From Hydrogenophaga crocea (GTDB lineage Bacteria > Pseudomonadota > Gammaproteobacteria > Burkholderiales > Burkholderiaceae_C), in assembly GCF_011388215.1 (NCBI RefSeq), contig NZ_CP049989.1:1116001-1180000 (forward strand): a stretch of DNA of 64,000 bases, given 5' to 3'. The notes below the pieces were generated by a model. The model ran no database searches. It saw only the letters and a program-made list of their open reading frames with translations, and had not been told where the DNA came from. Positions 24,127 through 33,390 of the stretch are shown in pieces; position 1 is the first letter of the stretch; each line of letters begins with the position of its first letter. A program made the translations under genes and the position numbers.

Positions 24127-25479
24127 ATGAACACCGGTCAATGGATCTCCGAGCAGGTTGTGGCGCGGCTGCGCCCCGCCACTGCCCGGGCGGCGGCGCC
24201 CGCGCCGCGCTCCACCGAAGAGCGCCTGCGCGCACGCCTGCGCCAGGCCGACGAGGCCTTGTCGCCGCGCGCGCTGCGCCAGGCGCACGAGCAGCTCAAG
24301 GCGGTGGTCGATCCGCTGGTGAGCGAGGTCGAGGGCGGGCGCCGTGCGCAGGCCGTGATCGACTGGTACGCGCAGGCCCCGCTGGAGGAGCGGCGCGACC
24401 TGTGGCTGCTCATGAGCGAGCGCTTCATGGCCGACCCGCAGAAGGTGAAGCAGGCGCAGGCCGAGTACCTGGCCGCGGTGGGCACGCCGGGCGAGGCCGC
24501 GGCCGAGGTGCTCTACCGCCGCGCCACGGTGTCGCCGCGCCGGCGCCTGCTGCAGCGCTTCAGCGCGCACCCGCAGGGCATCCGCTTCCTGGTCGACATG
24601 CGCGCCGAGCTGCAGCCCGCGCTGCGCAACGATGCGCGGCTGCAGGCGCTCGACGTCGAGATGGAGTACATGTTCTCGACCTGGTTCGACGTGGGCTTTC
24701 TCGAGCTGCGCCGCATCAGCTGGGACTCGCCCGCGTCACTGATCGAAAAGCTGATCCGCTACGAGGCGGTGCACGACGTGCGCGGCTGGAACGACATGAA
24801 GAACCGGCTCGACAGCGACCGCCGCTGCTACGGTTTCTTCCACCCCAGCCTCGCGGGCGAGCCACTGATCTTCGTGGAGGTGGCACTGGTCAATGAGATC
24901 GCGGGCAGCATCACGCCGCTGCTCGACGAGACCGCCGCGCCGGTGGACCTCGCGCGCGCCACCACGGCCATCTTCTATTCGATCAGCAACACACAGGCCG
25001 GCCTCAAGGGCGTGAGCTTCGGCGACGCGCTGATCAAGCGCGTGGTCGATACGCTCAAGACCGAGTTCCCGCGCCTGCGCACCTTCGCCACGCTCTCGCC
25101 CATCCCGGGCCTGCGCGCCTGGCTCCACAAACACGCGCCGGCCGAACTGCTCAAGGCCTGGGAGCGCCACGCCGAGCTCGACGAGAAAGCCCCCGAACGC
25201 ACCGCGCTGCTCGGCTGGGCCGCGCGCTACCTGGGCCTGGAGTTGCATGAGGGCAAACCCGTGGACGCCGTGGCGCGCTTCCACCTGGGCAACGGCGCGC
25301 GCGTGGAGCAACTGCACTGGGGCGCCGACCCGTCGCCCAAGGGCATCAAGCAGTCCTACGGTCTCATGGTGAACTACCTCTACGACCTGCGCCGCCTGGA
25401 CAAGCACCGCGCCATGCTCGCGGCCGGAAAAATCCCGATAGCCGGGACCATCGAAGCCCTCTACCGTAAGCTGTCGTGA
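24127..25479 (+). CDS. Malonyl-CoA decarboxylase
   Basis: This 450-aa enzyme of the MCD family decarboxylates malonyl-CoA to acetyl-CoA. Family blocks seen are the helical N-terminal region, RRISWDSPASLIEKLIRYEAVH, the GNAT-like catalytic core with EPLIFVEVAL, the SISNTQAGLKGVSFG block, and the C-terminal KQSYGLMVNYLY. The HPSL and SISN segments supply the conserved His and Ser. AAGGG lies before the ATG. It partners malonyl-CoA synthetase, three genes downstream, to turn free malonate into acetyl-CoA. Confidence 0.93.
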   Translation: MNTGQWISEQVVARLRPATARAAAPAPRSTEERLRARLRQADEALSPRALRQAHEQLKAVVDPLVSEVEGGRRAQAVIDWYAQAPLEERRDLWLLMSERFMADPQKVKQAQAEYLAAVGTPGEAAAEVLYRRATVSPRRRLLQRFSAHPQGIRFLVDMRAELQPALRNDARLQALDVEMEYMFSTWFDVGFLELRRISWDSPASLIEKLIRYEAVHDVRGWNDMKNRLDSDRRCYGFFHPSLAGEPLIFVEVALVNEIAGSITPLLDETAAPVDLARATTAIFYSISNTQAGLKGVSFGDALIKRVVDTLKTEFPRLRTFATLSPIPGLRAWLHKHAPAELLKAWERHAELDEKAPERTALLGWAARYLGLELHEGKPVDAVARFHLGNGARVEQLHWGADPSPKGIKQSYGLMVNYLYDLRRLDKHRAMLAAGKIPIAGTIEALYRKLS

Positions 25480-25526
25480 CACGACCGCCGGGCCAGGGGG
25501 CTCATATTCCAACCACAGGAGACACC

Positions 25527-26513
25527 ATGCAACCAGCTTTCAACCGCCGTGCGCTGCTGCGCGCGGCCGCGGCCTCGGCCGTGCTCGGCCCCGTGGGCGT
25601 GCGCGCCCAGTCGGCCTGGCCCTCGCGGCCCGTGACCATGGTCGTGCCATTCCCCGCCGGGGGTGGCACCGACGCCTTCGCGCGTCCCATGGCGGCCTCG
25701 TTCACCAAGCTGGCGGGCAAGGCCCTGGTCATCGACAACCGCGGCGGCGCCGGCGGCACCCTGGGTGCGAGCGTGGCGGCCAAGGCCGCGCCCGACGGCT
25801 ACACGCTGTTCATGGGCGCGGTGCACCACTCGATCGCGCCCAGCATGTACCCCCGGCTCGACTACAACATCGAGACCGACCTGGTCCCGCTGATCCTGGT
25901 GGCCAGCGTGCCGCAGGTGGTGGTGGTGAACCCGAAGAACGTCACCGCGCCCGACTTCAAGAGCTTCCTCGCGCACATCCGCGCCAACCCGGCCAAGCTC
26001 AACTACGGCTCGGCCGGCAGCGGCACCTCGCACCACCTCGCGGGCGAGCTGTTCAAGCAGCAAACCAAGACCTTCATCACCCACATCCCCTACCGCGGCG
26101 CGGGCCCGGCACTGGCCGACCTGATCGCGGGCAACGTCGACATGATGTTCGACGGCCTGGGCTCGTCGGCCGGCCACATCAAGGGCGGCCGCATCAAGCC
26201 CATGATGGTCTCGGGCACCAAGCGCAACCCGGCCTTCCCCGACGTGCCCTGCGCGAGCGAGGTCGGCCTGCCCGAGTACAACGTGACCACCTGGTACGGC
26301 GTGTGGGCCCCCAAGGGCACGCCGGCCGATGCCCAGGCGCGCGCCATCGAGGAGATCCGCAAGGCCTGCACCACCGACGAAGCGAAGGCGGTCTGGGCCG
26401 CGCAGGGGGCCGACTTCCCCGACCTCACCGGCCCGGCCTTCGGCCAGTTCGTGAGCGCCGAGGTGCGCAAATGGGCCCAGGTGGTGAAGACCTCGGGCGC
26501 CAAGCTGGAGTGA
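25527..26513 (+). CDS. Bug (TctC)-family periplasmic binding protein
   Basis: This 328-aa solute receptor has a twin-arginine-like signal (NRRALLRAAAASAVLG) cut near VRA-QS. The Bug family pattern follows: WPSRPVTMVVPFPAGGGTD, the VIDNRGGAGGTLGA loop, and the central GSAGSGTSHHLAGELF and MMFDGLGS blocks. Bug proteins bind carboxylates for tripartite tricarboxylate transporters; the membrane parts TctA/TctB are not nearby. Its place in the operon points to malonate as the ligand. AGGAG is seven bases before the ATG. Confidence 0.92.
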   Translation: MQPAFNRRALLRAAAASAVLGPVGVRAQSAWPSRPVTMVVPFPAGGGTDAFARPMAASFTKLAGKALVIDNRGGAGGTLGASVAAKAAPDGYTLFMGAVHHSIAPSMYPRLDYNIETDLVPLILVASVPQVVVVNPKNVTAPDFKSFLAHIRANPAKLNYGSAGSGTSHHLAGELFKQQTKTFITHIPYRGAGPALADLIAGNVDMMFDGLGSSAGHIKGGRIKPMMVSGTKRNPAFPDVPCASEVGLPEYNVTTWYGVWAPKGTPADAQARAIEEIRKACTTDEAKAVWAAQGADFPDLTGPAFGQFVSAEVRKWAQVVKTSGAKLE

Positions 26514-26517
26514 GCGT

Positions 26518-27303
26518 TTGAGCGTCGACAGCCTGCACCTGGCCCTGGACGACGCCACCGGCGGTGCGGTGGCGCGGCTCACGCTGCGCCGCCCCGCCAA
26601 GTTCAACGCCATGACGCGCGCCATGTGGCGCGGCCTGGCCGAGGCCGTGCACCGCGTGGCGGCCATGCCCGCTGTGCGGGTGCTGGTGGTGGCGGGCGAG
26701 GGCGGGCATTTCTGCGCCGGCGGCGACATCGCCGAGTACCCGGGCTTTCGCTTCGACGAAGCCAGCCTGCGCGACTTCCACGAGCGCGAGGTCTGGGGCG
26801 GGCTGTCGGCCCTGCTGGCCTGCGACAAGCCCGTGATCGCGCAGATCGACGGCCACTGCATGGGCGCGGGCGTGGAGATCGCGAGCTGCTGCGACATCCG
26901 CGTGGCGACCCAGGCCGCGCGCTTCGGCGCACCCATCGCGCGCCTGGGCTTCCCCATGGCGCCGCGCGAGGCCGAGCTGGTGGCGCGCGAGGCCGGCCTG
27001 GCGACCGCGCGCGAGATGCTGCTGCAGGCCGCGGTGCTCGACGCGCCCACCCTGCTGCAGCGCGGCTTCCTGCACGCCGTGGTGCCCGATGCCGCGGCGC
27101 TCGCGGCCGACGTGGCCGCGCGCGCCGAACGCATGGCCGCGCTCTCGCCCGAGGCCGCGCGCCTGAACAAGCAGACCCTGCGCGCGCTGGCCGGCGGCGC
27201 GGGCGCCGACGCCCTGGTGGCGCGCGCCTACGCCTATGCCGGCCACGCCGAGCACCGCGAGGGCATCAGTGCCTTCCTCGACAAGCGCAGCCCCGTTTTC
27301 TGA
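26518..27303 (+). CDS. Enoyl-CoA hydratase/isomerase family protein
   Basis: This 261-aa crotonase-fold protein starts with TTG at 26,518, seven bases after GGAG that overlaps the previous stop region. The oxyanion-hole segments are seen in GGHFCAGGDIAEY and IDGHCMGAGVEIASCCDIRVA; the usual second catalytic glutamate region reads APIARLGFPMAPREAEL. It lies between the Bug protein and malonyl-CoA synthetase. A hydratase, isomerase or another crotonase reaction is possible; its role in malonate use is not obvious. Confidence 0.88.
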   Translation: MSVDSLHLALDDATGGAVARLTLRRPAKFNAMTRAMWRGLAEAVHRVAAMPAVRVLVVAGEGGHFCAGGDIAEYPGFRFDEASLRDFHEREVWGGLSALLACDKPVIAQIDGHCMGAGVEIASCCDIRVATQAARFGAPIARLGFPMAPREAELVAREAGLATAREMLLQAAVLDAPTLLQRGFLHAVVPDAAALAADVAARAERMAALSPEAARLNKQTLRALAGGAGADALVARAYAYAGHAEHREGISAFLDKRSPVF

Positions 27304-27323
27304 GCGACCCCAAGCGTCCATTC

Positions 27324-28880
27324 ATGAGCAACAACCACAACCTCTACGCCGCGCTGCGCGCCGCTTTCCCCGCCGACCTCGATGCCACCGCCGTGGAAAC
27401 CGTGGGCGGCGCCACCGCCGGCCTGCGCTACAGCTGGCGTGACCTCGACCGCGCCAGCGCCATGATCGCCAACCTGCTCGACAGCCTGAAGCTGCCGCCG
27501 GCCTCGCGCATCGCGGTGCAGGTCGAGAAGTCGGTCGAGGCGCTGATCCTCTACCTCGCGGTGCTGCGCTCGGGCCATGTGTTCCTGCCGCTCAACACCG
27601 CCTACCAGGCCGGCGAGATCGAGTACTTCGTGGGCAATGCCGAGCCCGCGGTGGTGGTGTGCAACCCGGCCAACTTCGGCTGGGTCAGCAAGATCGCCTT
27701 CCATGCCGGCACGCGTCACGTGTTCACGCTCGGCGACGACCGCAGCGGCACGCTGCTCGAACGCGCCTCGCACCAGCGCGACACGCACACCGTGGCGCGC
27801 AGCGCGGCGGACGACCTCGGCGTGATCATCTACACCAGCGGCACCACGGGCCGCAGCAAGGGCGCCATGCTCTCGCACGGCAACATGCTGAGCAACGCGC
27901 GCACGCTGCAGGCCTACTGGGGCTGGCGCGCCGACGACGTGCTGATCCACGCGCTGCCCATCTTCCACGTGCACGGCCTGTTCGTGGCCATCCACGGCGC
28001 GCTCATCAACGGCAGCCCCATGCTCTGGCTCAACAAGTTCGAGCCGCGCGCCACCATCGAACTGTTCCCGCGCGCCACCGTGTTCATGGGCGTGCCCACG
28101 CTGTACACGCGCATGCTGGCCGAGCCCGCGCTCACGCCGGCGCAGGCCGCACACATGCGGCTGTTCGTGTCGGGCTCGGCGCCGCTGTTGATCGAGACCT
28201 TCAACGAGTGGCGCGAGCGCACCGGCCACACCATCCTCGAGCGCTATGGCATGAGCGAGACCATCATGCTCACCTCCAACCCCTATGCGGAAGACGAGCG
28301 CTACCCGGGCCAGACCGAGCGCCGCGGCGCCACCGTGGGTTTCCCGCTGCCGGGCGTGAGCCTGCGCGTGGTCGACGACGCCGGCCGCCCGGTGGAAACC
28401 GGCGAGATCGGTGGCATCCAGGTGCGGGGACCCAACGTGTTCAGCGGCTACTGGCGCATGCCCGAGAAGACCGCCGAGGAATTCACCACCGACGGCTACT
28501 TCAAGACCGGTGACGTCGGCAAGGTCGACGAGCGCGGCTACGTGAGCATCGTGGGCCGCAGCAAGGACCTGATCATCTCGGGCGGCTACAACGTGTACCC
28601 GGCCGAGATCGAGGGCGCGCTCAACGAGATGCCTGGCGTGGCCGAGAGCGCGGTGGTCGGCGTGCCGCACCCCGATTTTGGGGAGGTCGGGGTGGCGGTG
28701 GTCATCGCCCGGCCCGGGGCCACGCCCGACCCCGAGGCGCTCATCGGTGCGCTCAAGGCGCGCCTGGCCAACTTCAAGATCCCCAAGCGCTGCTTCGTGG
28801 TGCCGGAGCTGCCCCGCAACACCATGGGCAAGGTGCAGAAGAACCTGCTGCGGGATCGCTACAAGGGGCTTTTCACCTGA
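27324..28880 (+). CDS. matB: Malonyl-CoA synthetase (MatB-like)
   Basis: This 518-aa AMP-forming acyl-CoA ligase has the P-loop IIYTSGTTGRSKGAMLSH, the core ERYGMSETIM motif, the YFKTGDVGKVDERGYVSIVGR hinge and the catalytic lysine near NTMGKVQKNLL. The MatB character comes from the operon with malonyl-CoA decarboxylase and from short-chain-type motifs (MPGVAESAVVGVPHPDFGEVG). ATG 27,324 follows the hydratase stop by 20 bases; the frame is open far upstream but that part is antiparallel noise. The last 8 bases overlap the convergent stress protein gene. Confidence 0.9.
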   Translation: MSNNHNLYAALRAAFPADLDATAVETVGGATAGLRYSWRDLDRASAMIANLLDSLKLPPASRIAVQVEKSVEALILYLAVLRSGHVFLPLNTAYQAGEIEYFVGNAEPAVVVCNPANFGWVSKIAFHAGTRHVFTLGDDRSGTLLERASHQRDTHTVARSAADDLGVIIYTSGTTGRSKGAMLSHGNMLSNARTLQAYWGWRADDVLIHALPIFHVHGLFVAIHGALINGSPMLWLNKFEPRATIELFPRATVFMGVPTLYTRMLAEPALTPAQAAHMRLFVSGSAPLLIETFNEWRERTGHTILERYGMSETIMLTSNPYAEDERYPGQTERRGATVGFPLPGVSLRVVDDAGRPVETGEIGGIQVRGPNVFSGYWRMPEKTAEEFTTDGYFKTGDVGKVDERGYVSIVGRSKDLIISGGYNVYPAEIEGALNEMPGVAESAVVGVPHPDFGEVGVAVVIARPGATPDPEALIGALKARLANFKIPKRCFVVPELPRNTMGKVQKNLLRDRYKGLFT

Positions 28881-29316
28881 GCACGAGCACCGGCACGTGC
28901 GAGTGCGTGAGCACCTGCTGGGTTTCGCTGCCCAGCAGCAGCCGCTTGATGCCGCGCCGACCGTGCGAGGCCATCACGATCAGGTCGCACTTCTGGCGCT
29001 TGGCGGTGCCGATGATGGCCTCGGACACCAGATCGCCCTTGGCCGTGACCGGCTTGACCTTCACCTCGCGCTTCTGGCCGGCCGACTTGATCGCCGTCAC
29101 CGTGGCCATGGCCTCGTCGTGCCACTGCTTCTCCACGCGCGCCACCTCGCTGGCCGGCAGCGCCACGCCGCCCTCGAAGTACGACTGCGGGTAGCGCGGC
29201 ACCACCTTGAGCGCCACGACTTCGGCACCGGTCATGTCGGCCAGCGACAGGGCGTGGTCCACGGCCTTCTGCGAAAGTTTCGAGCCATCGGTGGCGACCA
29301 GAATGCGCTTGTACAT
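28873..29316 (-). CDS. Universal stress protein (UspA family)
   Basis: This 147-aa single Usp domain begins with YKRILVATDGSKLSQKAV and ends with the ATP-binding motif ASHGRRGIKRLLLGSETQQVL followed by VPVLVL. The complete G-2x-G-9x-G-S signature indicates the ATP-binding subclass. It is divergent from ccoI with an FNR box between, so it may be induced at low oxygen like many Usp genes near cbb3 clusters. GGAG-type purines precede its ATG. Confidence 0.93.
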   Translation of the reverse strand: MYKRILVATDGSKLSQKAVDHALSLADMTGAEVVALKVVPRYPQSYFEGGVALPASEVARVEKQWHDEAMATVTAIKSAGQKREVKVKPVTAKGDLVSEAIIGTAKRQKCDLIVMASHGRRGIKRLLLGSETQQVLTHSHVPVLVLR

Positions 29317-29381
29317 GGAGCTTCTCCTCGGTGGGTTGGGATTGAGGGCTTCAGCGTACCGCCGAAGGCCGCCTGGAAGGG

Positions 29382-29395
29382 TTGACTTACATCAA
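29382..29395. promoter_or_regulatory. FNR/Anr box between uspA-like gene and ccoI
   Basis: TTGAC-TTAC-ATCAA matches the FNR consensus TTGAT-N4-ATCAA at nine of ten positions. It lies in the 114-bp divergent promoter and could activate both genes. For a class II promoter on the plus strand (centre at -41.5) transcription would start around 29,430, at the ccoI start codon. Confidence 0.85.
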
Positions 29396-29430
29396 TCGGT
29401 GTTCCCGCCCATGCGACTAAGCTCCACCCC

Positions 29431-31701
29431 ATGAGTTCCGCCACCTGGTTGAGCGACCACCGGGGGCCGCTGACGGTCAACGACGATTTCGCGGTGCTCG
29501 ACGACCCGGTCGAGCAGTCGGCCTTCACCGAAGCGGTGGAGGCGGAAGGCGCGTGCACGGCCCAGCGCGAATCGGTGCTGGTGGTGCAGGGCATGTACTG
29601 CGCGGCCTGCGCCGACGCGATCGAGGGCGCGCTCGACGGTGTCCCCGGTGTGGCGCTCGCGCGGGTGCACGCGGCCACGCGCCGCCTGCAACTGCGCTGG
29701 GACCCGGCGGTCACGCGGCTGTCCGAACTGGCCGTGCGCGTGGGCGAACGCGGCTACCGCCTGTTGCCGCTGCAGCAGGCCCTGTCCATCGACCAGCGCC
29801 TGCGCGAGACGCGCCAGGCGCTGTGGCGCCTGTTCGTGGCCGGCTTCTGCATGATGCAGGTCATGATGTACGCGTGGCCGGCCTACGTGGCCGCGCCCGG
29901 CGACATCCCGCCCGACATCGGCCAGCTGCTGCGCTGGGCCAGCTGGGTCATCAGCGTGCCGGTGGTGTTCTTCGCAAGCGGCCCGTTCTTCCAGCGCGCC
30001 TGGGCCGACCTCAAGGCGCGGCGCATCGGCATGGACACGCCGGTGTCGGTGGGCATCCTCGTGACCTTCCTGGTGAGCTCGGCCGCCACCTTCGACCCGA
30101 GCGGGCCCTGGGGCCACGAGGTCTGGTACGACTCGCTCACCATGTTCGTGTTCTTCCTGCTCGGCGGGCGCTACCTCGAGGCGCGGCTGCGCGAGCGCAC
30201 CGCCGGGGCGCTCGACGCGCTCATCAACCGCCTGCCCGCCTCGTGCGAGCGCGAGCGCGCCGACGGCACGCGCGAGACCGTGTCGGTGCGCCGCCTCGCG
30301 GCCGGCGACGTGGTGCACGTGCGCGCGGGCGAGGCCTTTCCGGGCGACGGCGTGCTGCTCGACGCGCACGCCACGGTCGACGAGGCCCTGCTCACCGGCG
30401 AGTCGCGCCCGCTCGCGCGCCGCTGCGGCGACGCCCTGGTGGCCGGCAGCCTCAACCTCGCGGGCCTGGCGCGCATGCGGCTCGACCGCGTGGGGTCCGA
30501 CACGCGCTACGCCCACATCGTGCGCCTGATGGAGCGCGCCGCCACCGAGCGGCCGCGCCTGGCCGAACTGGCCGACCGCATCGCCGGGCCCTTCCTGGTG
30601 CTGGTGATGCTCGCGGCCGCCGCGGCCGGCATCGCCTGGTGGCAGATCGACCCGTCAAAGTCGCTGGCGGTCGCGGTGGCGGTGCTCATCGTCACCTGCC
30701 CATGCGCGCTGTCGCTCGCCACGCCCGCGGCCATGCTGGCCTCGGCGGGCGCGCTCGCGCGCCGCGGCGTGCTGATCCGCCGGCTGCAGGCCTTCGAGGC
30801 CATGGCCTCGGTGAACGCGGTGGTGTTCGACAAGACCGGCACGCTCACGCACGACCACCTGGTGCTGCGCGACCTGCACCTGCGCACCGGGGCCGACCGC
30901 ACCCAGGTGCTGGCGCTGGCCGCAGCGCTGGCTCGCGGCTCGCTGCACCCGGTGGCGCGCGGCGTGATGGCTGTGGTGCCGGCCGAGCTGCCCCTGCCCG
31001 CGCTCGAGGGCCTGCGCGAAGAGCCGGGGCAGGGCGTGGAGGCGCGACTGCCCGACGGCCGCCGCGTGCGCCTGGGCTCGGCGCTGTTCATCGGCACCAT
31101 GCCCGAGCTCGACGTGGACGGCCCGCGCACCTACCTGGCCGACGACCACGGCTGGCTGGCCACCATCGGCTTCAGCGAAGGCCTGCGCGAAGACGCGCGC
31201 GCCGCGGTGCAGCGGCTGCGCCAGCTCGGCATCCAGACCTGGCTGATCTCGGGCGACCGCGCCGCGCCGGCGCACCACGTGGCGCAGGCCGTGGGCGTGG
31301 ACCACGTGCTGGCCGAGGCCACGCCCGAGCGCAAGCTGCAGGAAGTGCAGGCCCTGCAACAGCGCGGCTGGCGCATCGCCATGGTGGGCGACGGTCTCAA
31401 CGACGGGCCGGTGCTGGCCTGGGCCGACGCGTCCTTCGCGCTCGGCCGCGCCGCGCCGCTGGCGCAGGCGCGCAGCGACGCGGTGGTGCAGGGCGGGCGC
31501 GTGATGGACGTGGTCGACACCCTGCTGCTGGCGCGCCGCACGCTGCGCGTGGTGCGCCAGAACCTGGTCTGGGCCGCGGTGTACAACGCGGTCTGCATCC
31601 CGCTGGCCCTGATCGGCTGGATGCCCCCCTGGCTCGCGGGCCTGGGCATGGCCGCCAGCTCACTGCTGGTGATCGCCAACGCCTGGCGCCTGAGCCGCTG
31701 A
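29431..31701 (+). CDS. ccoI: Copper-translocating P1B-ATPase for cbb3 oxidase assembly
   Basis: This 756-aa copper pump is needed to supply copper to the cbb3 oxidase. The N-terminal metal domain has GMYCAAC. The membrane copper site CPC is in TCPCALSLATP, the phosphorylation site in FDKTGTLT, the TGES loop in LLTGESRP, the HP motif in SLHPVA and the hinge in MVGDGLNDGPVLAWADAS. The unusual LDDPVEQSAF segment before the metal domain is typical of CcoI/FixI. No ribosome binding site precedes the ATG, so the start is less certain. ccoS follows after 14 bases. Confidence 0.93.
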   Translation: MSSATWLSDHRGPLTVNDDFAVLDDPVEQSAFTEAVEAEGACTAQRESVLVVQGMYCAACADAIEGALDGVPGVALARVHAATRRLQLRWDPAVTRLSELAVRVGERGYRLLPLQQALSIDQRLRETRQALWRLFVAGFCMMQVMMYAWPAYVAAPGDIPPDIGQLLRWASWVISVPVVFFASGPFFQRAWADLKARRIGMDTPVSVGILVTFLVSSAATFDPSGPWGHEVWYDSLTMFVFFLLGGRYLEARLRERTAGALDALINRLPASCERERADGTRETVSVRRLAAGDVVHVRAGEAFPGDGVLLDAHATVDEALLTGESRPLARRCGDALVAGSLNLAGLARMRLDRVGSDTRYAHIVRLMERAATERPRLAELADRIAGPFLVLVMLAAAAAGIAWWQIDPSKSLAVAVAVLIVTCPCALSLATPAAMLASAGALARRGVLIRRLQAFEAMASVNAVVFDKTGTLTHDHLVLRDLHLRTGADRTQVLALAAALARGSLHPVARGVMAVVPAELPLPALEGLREEPGQGVEARLPDGRRVRLGSALFIGTMPELDVDGPRTYLADDHGWLATIGFSEGLREDARAAVQRLRQLGIQTWLISGDRAAPAHHVAQAVGVDHVLAEATPERKLQEVQALQQRGWRIAMVGDGLNDGPVLAWADASFALGRAAPLAQARSDAVVQGGRVMDVVDTLLLARRTLRVVRQNLVWAAVYNAVCIPLALIGWMPPWLAGLGMAASSLLVIANAWRLSR

Positions 31702-31715
31702 ACTTCAGATCCGCC

Positions 31716-31853
31716 ATGGACGTGCTCTATCTCCTCATCCCGCTGTCGGTGCTGATCGTGTTCGGCGTCATCGGCCTGTTCTGGTGGGCCCTGCAGGCAG
31801 GCCAGTTCGACCACGTGGACCGCGAAGGCGAGCGGATCCTCACGGACGAATGA
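31716..31853 (+). CDS. ccoS: Cbb3 oxidase maturation protein CcoS
   Basis: This 45-aa protein has one membrane segment (VLYLLIPLSVLIVFGVIGLFWWAL) followed by the family tail AGQFDHVDREGERILTDE. CcoS is required for insertion of cofactors into the cbb3 oxidase. It lies directly between ccoI and ccoN, as in many proteobacteria. The length and the FWW-x-QFDD/DHVDxEG pattern are diagnostic. Confidence 0.93.
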   Translation: MDVLYLLIPLSVLIVFGVIGLFWWALQAGQFDHVDREGERILTDE

Positions 31854-31860
31854 GCGGCGC

Positions 31861-31874
31861 TTGACTTAAGTCAA
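31861..31874. promoter_or_regulatory. FNR box of the ccoNOQP promoter
   Basis: TTGACTTAAGTCAA is a perfect palindrome and fits TTGAC-N4-GTCAA. Its centre is 64 bases before the ccoN start; with FNR at -41.5, transcription would begin near 31,909, leaving a short leader with the AGGAG binding site. Activation of the oxidase at low oxygen is the expected effect. Confidence 0.88.
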
Positions 31875-31931
31875 GCCGCCCCCAGGGCCCGCCGGAGACA
31901 CTCCTTCTGCAACATCCAGAGGAGTATCCGA

Positions 31932-33380
31932 ATGGCCTTCAACGACAAGGCAACCGCGCAAGCCGCGGTCTACAACGACAAGGTGGTCCGGCAATTCGCC
32001 ATCGCCACCGTGATCTGGGGCGTGGTGGGGATGCTGGTGGGCGTGATCATCGCCGCGCAGCTGACCTGGCCCGCGCTCAACCTGGGCATCGAATGGCTCA
32101 GCTACGGCCGGCTGCGGCCGCTGCACACCAACGCGGTGATCTTCGCCTTCGGCGGCTGCGGCCTGTTCGCAGCCAGCTACTACGTGGTGCAGCGCACCTG
32201 CCACACGCGCCTGTTCTCCGACACGCTGGCGGCCTTCACCTTCTGGGGCTGGCAGCTGGTGATCGTGGCCGCGGCGATCACGCTGCCGCTGGGCATCACG
32301 CAGGGCAAGGAATACGCCGAGCTCGAGTGGCCGATCGACCTGCTGATCGCCGCCGTGTGGGTGGCCTACGCGGTGGTGTTCTTCGGCACCGTGGGCATGC
32401 GCAAGGTGCGCCACATCTACGTGGCCAACTGGTTCTTCGGCGCCTTCATCCTGGCCGTGGCGGTGCTGCACATCGTCAACAGCGCCGCGGTGCCCGTGGA
32501 CCTGTTCAAGAGCTACTCGGCCTACGCGGGCGTGCAGGACGCGATGGTGCAGTGGTGGTACGGCCACAACGCCGTGGGCTTCTTCCTCACGGCCGGCTTC
32601 CTCGGGATGATGTACTACTTCATTCCCAAGCAGGCCGAGCGCCCGGTGTATTCGTACCGGCTGTCCATCGTGCACTTCTGGGCCCTGATCTTCACCTACA
32701 TGTGGGCGGGCCCCCACCACCTGCACTACACCGCGCTGCCCGACTGGGCGCAATCGGTGGGCATGGTGTTCTCGCTGATCCTGCTCGCGCCGAGCTGGGG
32801 CGGCATGATCAACGGCATCATGACCCTCTCGGGCGCCTGGCACAAACTGCGCGACGACCCGATCCTGCGTTTCCTGATCGTCTCGCTCTCGTTCTACGGC
32901 ATGTCGACCTTCGAGGGCCCGATGATGTCGATCAAGACGGTCAACGCGCTGTCGCACTACACCGACTGGACCATCGGCCACGTGCACTCGGGCGCGCTGG
33001 GCTGGGTGGGCCTGGTCACCATGGGCTCCATGTACTACCTGATCCCGCGCCTGTACGGCCAGAAGAAGATGTACTCGGTGCCCGCGATCGAGCTGCACTT
33101 CTGGATCGCCACCGTCGGCATCGTGCTCTACATCGCCGCGATGTGGATCGCCGGTGTGATGCAGGGCCTGATGTGGCGTTCGGTCAACCCCGACGGCAGC
33201 CTCACCTACACCTTCGTCGAGTCGGTCAAGGCCACGTTCCCCTTCTACGTGATCCGCCTCGCCGGTGGCGTGCTCTACCTCGCCGGCATGGGCGTGATGC
33301 TGTGGAACACCATCATGACCGCGCGCCAGGGCCGCATCGAGCCCGTGCGCATCCCTGCCGCCCAAACCGCCCACGCCTGA
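31932..33380 (+). CDS. ccoN: Cbb3-type cytochrome c oxidase subunit I
   Basis: This 482-aa catalytic subunit has twelve membrane helices. Heme and copper ligands are visible in RPLHTNAV (low-spin heme), [12 protein letters not shown] (CuB His with the nearby Tyr), [14 protein letters not shown] (CuB His pair) and HVHSGALGW (heme ligands). It reduces oxygen to water with high affinity and pumps protons. GAGGAG precedes the ATG. It heads the ccoNOQP operon under an FNR box. Confidence 0.97.
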   Translation: MAFNDKATAQAAVYNDKVVRQFAIATVIWGVVGMLVGVIIAAQLTWPALNLGIEWLSYGRLRPLHTNAVIFAFGGCGLFAASYYVVQRTCHTRLFSDTLAAFTFWGWQLVIVAAAITLPLGITQGKEYAELEWPIDLLIAAVWVAYAVVFFGTVGMRKVRHIYVANWFFGAFILAVAVLHIVNSAAVPVDLFKSYSAYAGVQDAMVQWWYGHNAVGFFLTAGFLGMMYYFIPKQAERPVYSYRLSIVHFWALIFTYMWAGPHHLHYTALPDWAQSVGMVFSLILLAPSWGGMINGIMTLSGAWHKLRDDPILRFLIVSLSFYGMSTFEGPMMSIKTVNALSHYTDWTIGHVHSGALGWVGLVTMGSMYYLIPRLYGQKKMYSVPAIELHFWIATVGIVLYIAAMWIAGVMQGLMWRSVNPDGSLTYTFVESVKATFPFYVIRLAGGVLYLAGMGVMLWNTIMTARQGRIEPVRIPAAQTAHA

Positions 33381-33390
33381 GGTTCGCACC

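Noticed and set aside
26625..27323. An upstream extension of the malonyl-CoA synthetase frame
   Set aside because: It is an out-of-frame reading of the enoyl-CoA hydratase gene, Arg/Ala/Gly-rich, with no ligase motifs.
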